Positions 22,905-64,000 of a stretch of 64,000 nucleotides of DNA are shown piece after piece. The notes beneath the pieces are model-generated. The model searched no databases. It was given only the letters and a program-made list of their open reading frames with translations, and was not told the origin of the DNA. The position numbers and the translations under genes were made by a program. Every line of letters starts with the position of its first letter. The first letter of the stretch is position 1. Source of the stretch: Lingula anatina (lineage: Eukaryota; Brachiopoda; Lingulata; Lingulida; Lingulidae); NCBI RefSeq assembly GCF_001039355.2, contig NW_019775395.1:233884-297883 (forward strand). Reading direction: 5' to 3'.

Positions 22905-25900
22905 CCGGCCCTAATCCTGAACGGCAACTCTCTCGCGGAATATTTGTCGAATATGCAATCCTGTTTGAATTGATACAGACACCCAATGTCAGGTGAAATG
23001 TACTGTAATTATATAGTAAGTTATGCTAAGAAATATTGGCAGGTGCCTCAACAGCCCTGTAAATTCTTTCTTACAAACGGGAGGTCTGAAATTCCTCAAT
23101 TTACCTCCTAGAGATTACTTCTGGTAGTTTAGCAGATATTTCGACGTCAAAAATGTCAGATTAGCCCGAGCTTGGAGATATTGTAGTTATAAAACAGAAA
23201 ACCAAATGAGCTGATCTTCACTGTTCGAAGTTTATTATCCTAATGAGTTCAAACACTGGAACCTTTCACATTTATAGGAGCGTTCGTTCTGATTCAGTTC
23301 CTGCAAATGGCAACGAATATGACCGGAAGAAAACGAACCATTACTCATCTCTCTGAGACAGAGAGAAGCGTGACTGTGTCCATTTCGGGAAGAACCGTCG
23401 GAGACTGAAATGAACAAGGGAAGACTGAAATGAACAAGATGTTTTGTGTCATCACGTTGGCACGATGTCTGAAACGCTTTATGATATTGTGGTTTACATC
23501 TTCTGTCTATTTTCAAACATCTAACGCTGGTGGTCGTCCTTTTTAAAATTTTAGGTGCCGGCCTGGTTTAAGTGCCATTTCTCAGTCTTGTGATTAATTT
23601 TAGACGGACATCTTTCCCAATAGAATGTCCATTTAAAAGGCTCATTTGTGCCAGTGAGCTTACACACACACACACACGCAAGCAAAATAAAATGTGTTGA
23701 AATGGGCAATTTGAAAGAGAAACAATTTAACTAAAAATGCCACGTTTTTTATTTCTCCTTTAATTTATTTTTCAATGGTCCAATCTTTAATGATTCCAAT
23801 AGTACAAAATCCTTTTTCGTCGTTACATAACAGCCTTTTAAACCTCACTATTATTATTATTATTTGAAATTGAAGAAAGGGTGAACTGTAAAAAGTGTAG
23901 CGCATCAAAATATCGGGATTGCTGCAATGTGTCCATTATAACACCAACCGTGGGGTGCATTCCTCGCGATGCTTGCCATCAACTGTGAAAACAATTACAA
24001 CAAAAATGTTTCTCGTCAGCCACAAATTAAACACGCATGAAATAAAGACCAGAAGAATGCCTATGACGTTTGTAAATGATGATAAACACGTCGCCGCAAA
24101 AAAGGCACTCAGTCATGCTTTTTAGTTTTGAAGTGAAATTGAAGCGTTAAAATATTCCAGTAGGCAAAGCCGCACGACTCGACCTAGGCAGTCGTGGTTA
24201 ACCTAATTTGGATTTTTGTTTATCTATAAACTGAAGATGTTTAGGCGGTCTCGGGTTTTTAAACGATGTACTCTTGCTGTCAAATCTAAGTGAAACATTT
24301 ATCAAATTCCTACAGACGCTCAACACACAGTCACCCGAAAAGACATTTTTAGAAATATCATAACTCATAGTAAAATCATAACCACATCAACTGTCAGCAT
24401 GACACACGCAGTTTAAATGTTTATTAATCGTTTTCCGGGTTCAAAAACCTTTCTCTCGTAGATCATGTCCACCTCGTTTGAACTGGTCAGCGCGCATACA
24501 GGTATATCTACAAGCACATCTCGTTTGTTATGTAACGAAAGCCAAAACCATTTCCGATTAATCTACTTGGATAAGGGCTCAAATCAAGGTAAAGCTAATT
24601 CAATCACGCATTTGTTCGACTTCTTTATGCCATTTGAAGAAACGCAAGACAGAGACTAGAAAATGTGCGAGTAGAACTGCGCGTTTTATTGTTACCAAGT
24701 GTCTAGAAAAAAATACAATTCCTTATAAACGTATTCATGCTGTTAATTTCTGTTTCAAACGCTATTGTTCCTCCGGGTAAACCTATATATTTTCCCACAC
24801 GCTGAAATTTTACTCTCTGTGATTCAGAAGTGGTCACGGCAGAGAGAGACGGAAAGTAACTGTCAACTTTCTTCACCGATCTCATCAGTCACGGGATGAG
24901 GGGTAACTGCGTACAGCTCTGTCCAGTAGCACTCATCCATGCACGGATTCAATATTGGGAAAAATTCCACTATTAATCACACCTATTAAAATTTTTTGAA
25001 CTGAAATATCATACTGATTGCGCGTAGTTCTCTCCATGCAATAACGTTACTCATAATTACTGGGTTTTTTTCATGTGAAAAAAGTAATGTTTAACCATAA
25101 AGAAAGTAATAATCATTTATAATTACTGAAATATCATAGTAACATACCTTGTAGTACATGTGCTGCTGAATGTTCAAATATGGAGACTTCAGTAAAACAT
25201 TTTATGTACCTGCCATACACGTCAAATCACACGCTGACTTTTATTGCTTTGACAACGATAATAACAAATTGTTTTGTTCTTCAATTTTGGACCTTGTTCT
25301 GGTAAATGTGTGTAAACAATTATGTAGAAATAAATCATTAATACTAACACCATAATACAACACAAACAAGTGAAAGACAAATATGAGTACAGTGTATAGT
25401 TAGTCAAGATCTTCATTGCAAAACGCACAGAAAGAGACAGTTATATTGCACTGTATTGCCAAATACGGTTATTACCAGCATTTTTGCACAAGGCAATTGC
25501 GATTTTCAAATAAACAATACTTCTTGAATGATTTTCTTCAATACTCATTGTCAATTTGGCTCATTGAAATATATCATACAATGAATATATTATAATTTAT
25601 ATACCCTGTTATCAAATCAAAAAACATGCAGTTGAAATAGGCCCACTAAGTTCAACATCTTTCATATAATGTTCTGACACACAGCTGTATTTTTGTTTTT
25701 GAAAAGATCTGTTAGCAAAAATTATAATTATTCCAAAACATAAATAAAAAAAGTTAAAGAGAATCTAAAACTTTAACTTTGTTCTTTAACAATAATACTC
25801 TTTTCTACCAATGAATTGCAACAAAACCTATATCCCCAAATAACAAATATTCCATTAATTACTTAAAATTGTATTTTGCAGTAATATAACATTACTTTTA

Positions 25901-26176
25901 CATTCTACATCCATTTTGAGCAAAATCCATGGTTACAATTATAAATCTTTTACTAATAATATTTGTGTCTCTAAGAGTAAGGCACACGACAATCTTCTTC
26001 ATAGTCTCTACTTCACTGTCCTTCATCATGACTTTTTTTAATTTGAAAAACAATTCTAATACCATATCCAAGGTAACAATATATAAACATATAATATGGT
26101 AATTGGCATAATATAATAAATGATTGACATTCTCTAATAGTTCATACAGAGATTGGAATTATTCTCTCTCTCTAAG
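22905..26176. other. Intergenic between vWA gene and ferlin 3' end
   Basis: The two genes point the same way (-), so this holds the vWA upstream region and the ferlin 3' UTR. A 93-codon ORF on - (23235-23516) has no recognisable domain. No further exon supported. Confidence 0.45.
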
Positions 26177-62379
<36,203 letters not shown>

Positions 62380-62381
62380 CT

Positions 62382-64000
62382 GAAATAAAATAGTATGTGT
62401 AGTAGTGGTGGTAGTTGATTAACTCTCACTGTGTGCAATACAGTATGAGTGGTCTTATAATCAATTATTCCAGTGAAATTAAAAAAGGTTGTTTAGAATA
62501 GCCCTTAAGTTTTTTTGGCCCTTTTCACCTCAAGCTGGGCATTTAATAGGATGAGAGTTTGACAACTTAATGGGCTAGTTATTATGTAAGAAATTCACCT
62601 AAAATAAACAATATACTGGAAACTAAATAAATAAATAAATTAATAAAATCAATAAAACTGTGCCAAACAACTCTTTTTACTATATAATAATATCACTTCT
62701 CTACAAATATTAAAGACATATATGAAGTCACAGATCTTCCCAGATAACAGTGTCAGAGTATATCTAGCAGTAAATAAGTCACAGGAGCCATATAAACTTG
62801 ACCAGGGGCTAGCAGTCAAGTTTCCATTACATCTTAGAAAGCAGACCAAGATGCAAACCAGGTTCACACAAGTTTAAATCTAGACAAAAAATAAACAAGT
62901 TGTTTTGTCATTTCTCATGCATGGGTTCCGACTTAAAAAAAGGGGAAAAAAAAAGCGTCAGCAGTGCCACTGGTGACCATTTAATGAGCAAGAGCCTGCA
63001 CATACCAGTAGATAAAAAAATTTGCTTAATGTTAATGTGCCTTAAAACTGACCACTTCACTTATGTGGTCAAATACCTATGGCAACTGTTTTAGAATGTC
63101 AGATGTATAAAGTGATATGCCAACTTGAGTGCGGGGTTAGACCAACCAAAATATGTGGTCATTATATTAACACATTTAATTTGGCGAAGTTCTAAAATTC
63201 ATAATGTGTTGAATGAATAATGGTGTTGAGAATGAAGACATCTCAGTCAATGTCACAAAAAGCTTCTGGTTCTGACAGTCTAAAGATCCCCTTCTTACAC
63301 CCATAAAACACAGACATGGTGTTTTATGTTTTTCTATTATTAATAACATATGTCTAGAATTTTAAGGGTCGGTATATGAGCTCTTTATTACAGACTGAAA
63401 TAGGAAAGTACAACATAGGAAACTAATTGTAATGGAGGTTTTTAATTATTGCAACAAGTAAAGTATTATACAGTTTTAAAAATTGCAATCAGTTTGTTTT
63501 CATATAGTAATAAGAACTGCATATTTATCAAAGAAAAAAAAAACTCAAGCCCTTTAATCAGCTTGTTAAGTGTTTGAAAATGTCAAAAACCATGAGGCTG
63601 AAGAAATTGAAATGGTTACAGACATTTTGCCACTGTGCCTTAGGAATTCTTGATTTGGTTTAATTGTTTGAGTCGTTTTAAGTTAATACCTATTTAATTT
63701 TAACTAATTTTGGCTAAAACATCCAGCATTGATTTACCCAGGAAGAATTGCGTCGAACAATATAGTGTCTGAGACACAAAAAAACATTGAAAAAACTTAA
63801 ACATCAGTCTAAGATGAACTACTTATAAATATAGGTCTCATATTGCTCATAGCTGGCACATTTGTAAACATTTAGTTTTTAGAAAGAAACCAATCAAAAT
63901 AGTAATGGTGTCTCATGCAGAAATATTAATTTCTACATTTTGTAATTTTTTTTCTGTTTAAAAGCAAAACTTACTGTCTATGCAATACAAATTGAATATG
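62382..64000. other. Ferlin intron running off the window
   Basis: No exon encoding the start of C2A was found here. ORFs up to 72 codons occur on both strands but none resemble a C2 domain. The gene's promoter and first exons lie beyond the window edge. Confidence 0.6.

Noticed and set aside
23235-23516. 93-codon ORF on - upstream of the vWA gene
   Set aside because: No domain, contains a short direct repeat (GACTGAAATGAACAAG) and no splice link to the vWA gene.
62649-62867. 72-codon ORF on - as the missing C2A exon
   Set aside because: No C2 pattern (no DPY or NPxWNE-like motif) and no suitable acceptor/donor pair in phase 0.

Overview
This window is AT-rich animal nuclear DNA. It has a spliced gene with more than fifty small exons, GT-AG introns of a few hundred bases, many microsatellites and several families of short inverted-repeat transposons (MITEs). 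The protein types suggest an invertebrate, probably a marine lophotrochozoan (mollusc, annelid or brachiopod), but the phylum cannot be fixed from sequence alone. No bacterial, phage, CRISPR or plasmid feature was seen.

Region by region: (1) 1-2000 holds a single-coding-exon rhodopsin-type GPCR on the + strand (671-1990). (2) 2000-20400 is gene-poor. It holds a perfect 497-bp tandem duplication around an N (probably an assembly artefact), MITEs of four types, two collinear copies of a 0.9-1.4 kb repeat, tRNA-like SINE fragments, CA/CAA microsatellites and one doubtful exon near 18.5 kb. (3) 20608-22776 on the - strand is a four-exon gene for a secreted 426-aa protein with two von Willebrand A (vWA) domains. 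I rebuilt it from splice sites; a TATA-like box and a poly(A) signal flank it. (4) 22905-26176 is intergenic. (5) 26177-62379 on the - strand is most of a type-I ferlin (dysferlin/myoferlin family). I located 52 exons plus two candidate micro-exons. All junctions are phase-compatible and sum to exactly 2021 codons including the stop. The order is: end of C2A, acidic/basic linker, C2B, FerI, C2C, FerA, FerB, nested DysF, C2D, C2E, long linker, C2F, C2G, C-terminal transmembrane anchor. Only the start of C2A lies beyond position 64000.

The three genes have no obvious shared pathway: a neuropeptide-type receptor, an extracellular adhesion/matrix protein and a membrane repair/fusion protein. I found no convincing new multi-gene system. 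The best second-look items are in the ferlin gene: two tiny in-frame cassette exons at the place where vertebrate dysferlin has alternative exon 17, a decayed duplicate of the next exon, an intron duplication that lacks its exon, a GC-AG intron, and skippable exons in the C2E-C2F linker. A TTAA-ended MITE family with a central 26-bp palindrome, inserted four times, is also worth a look.
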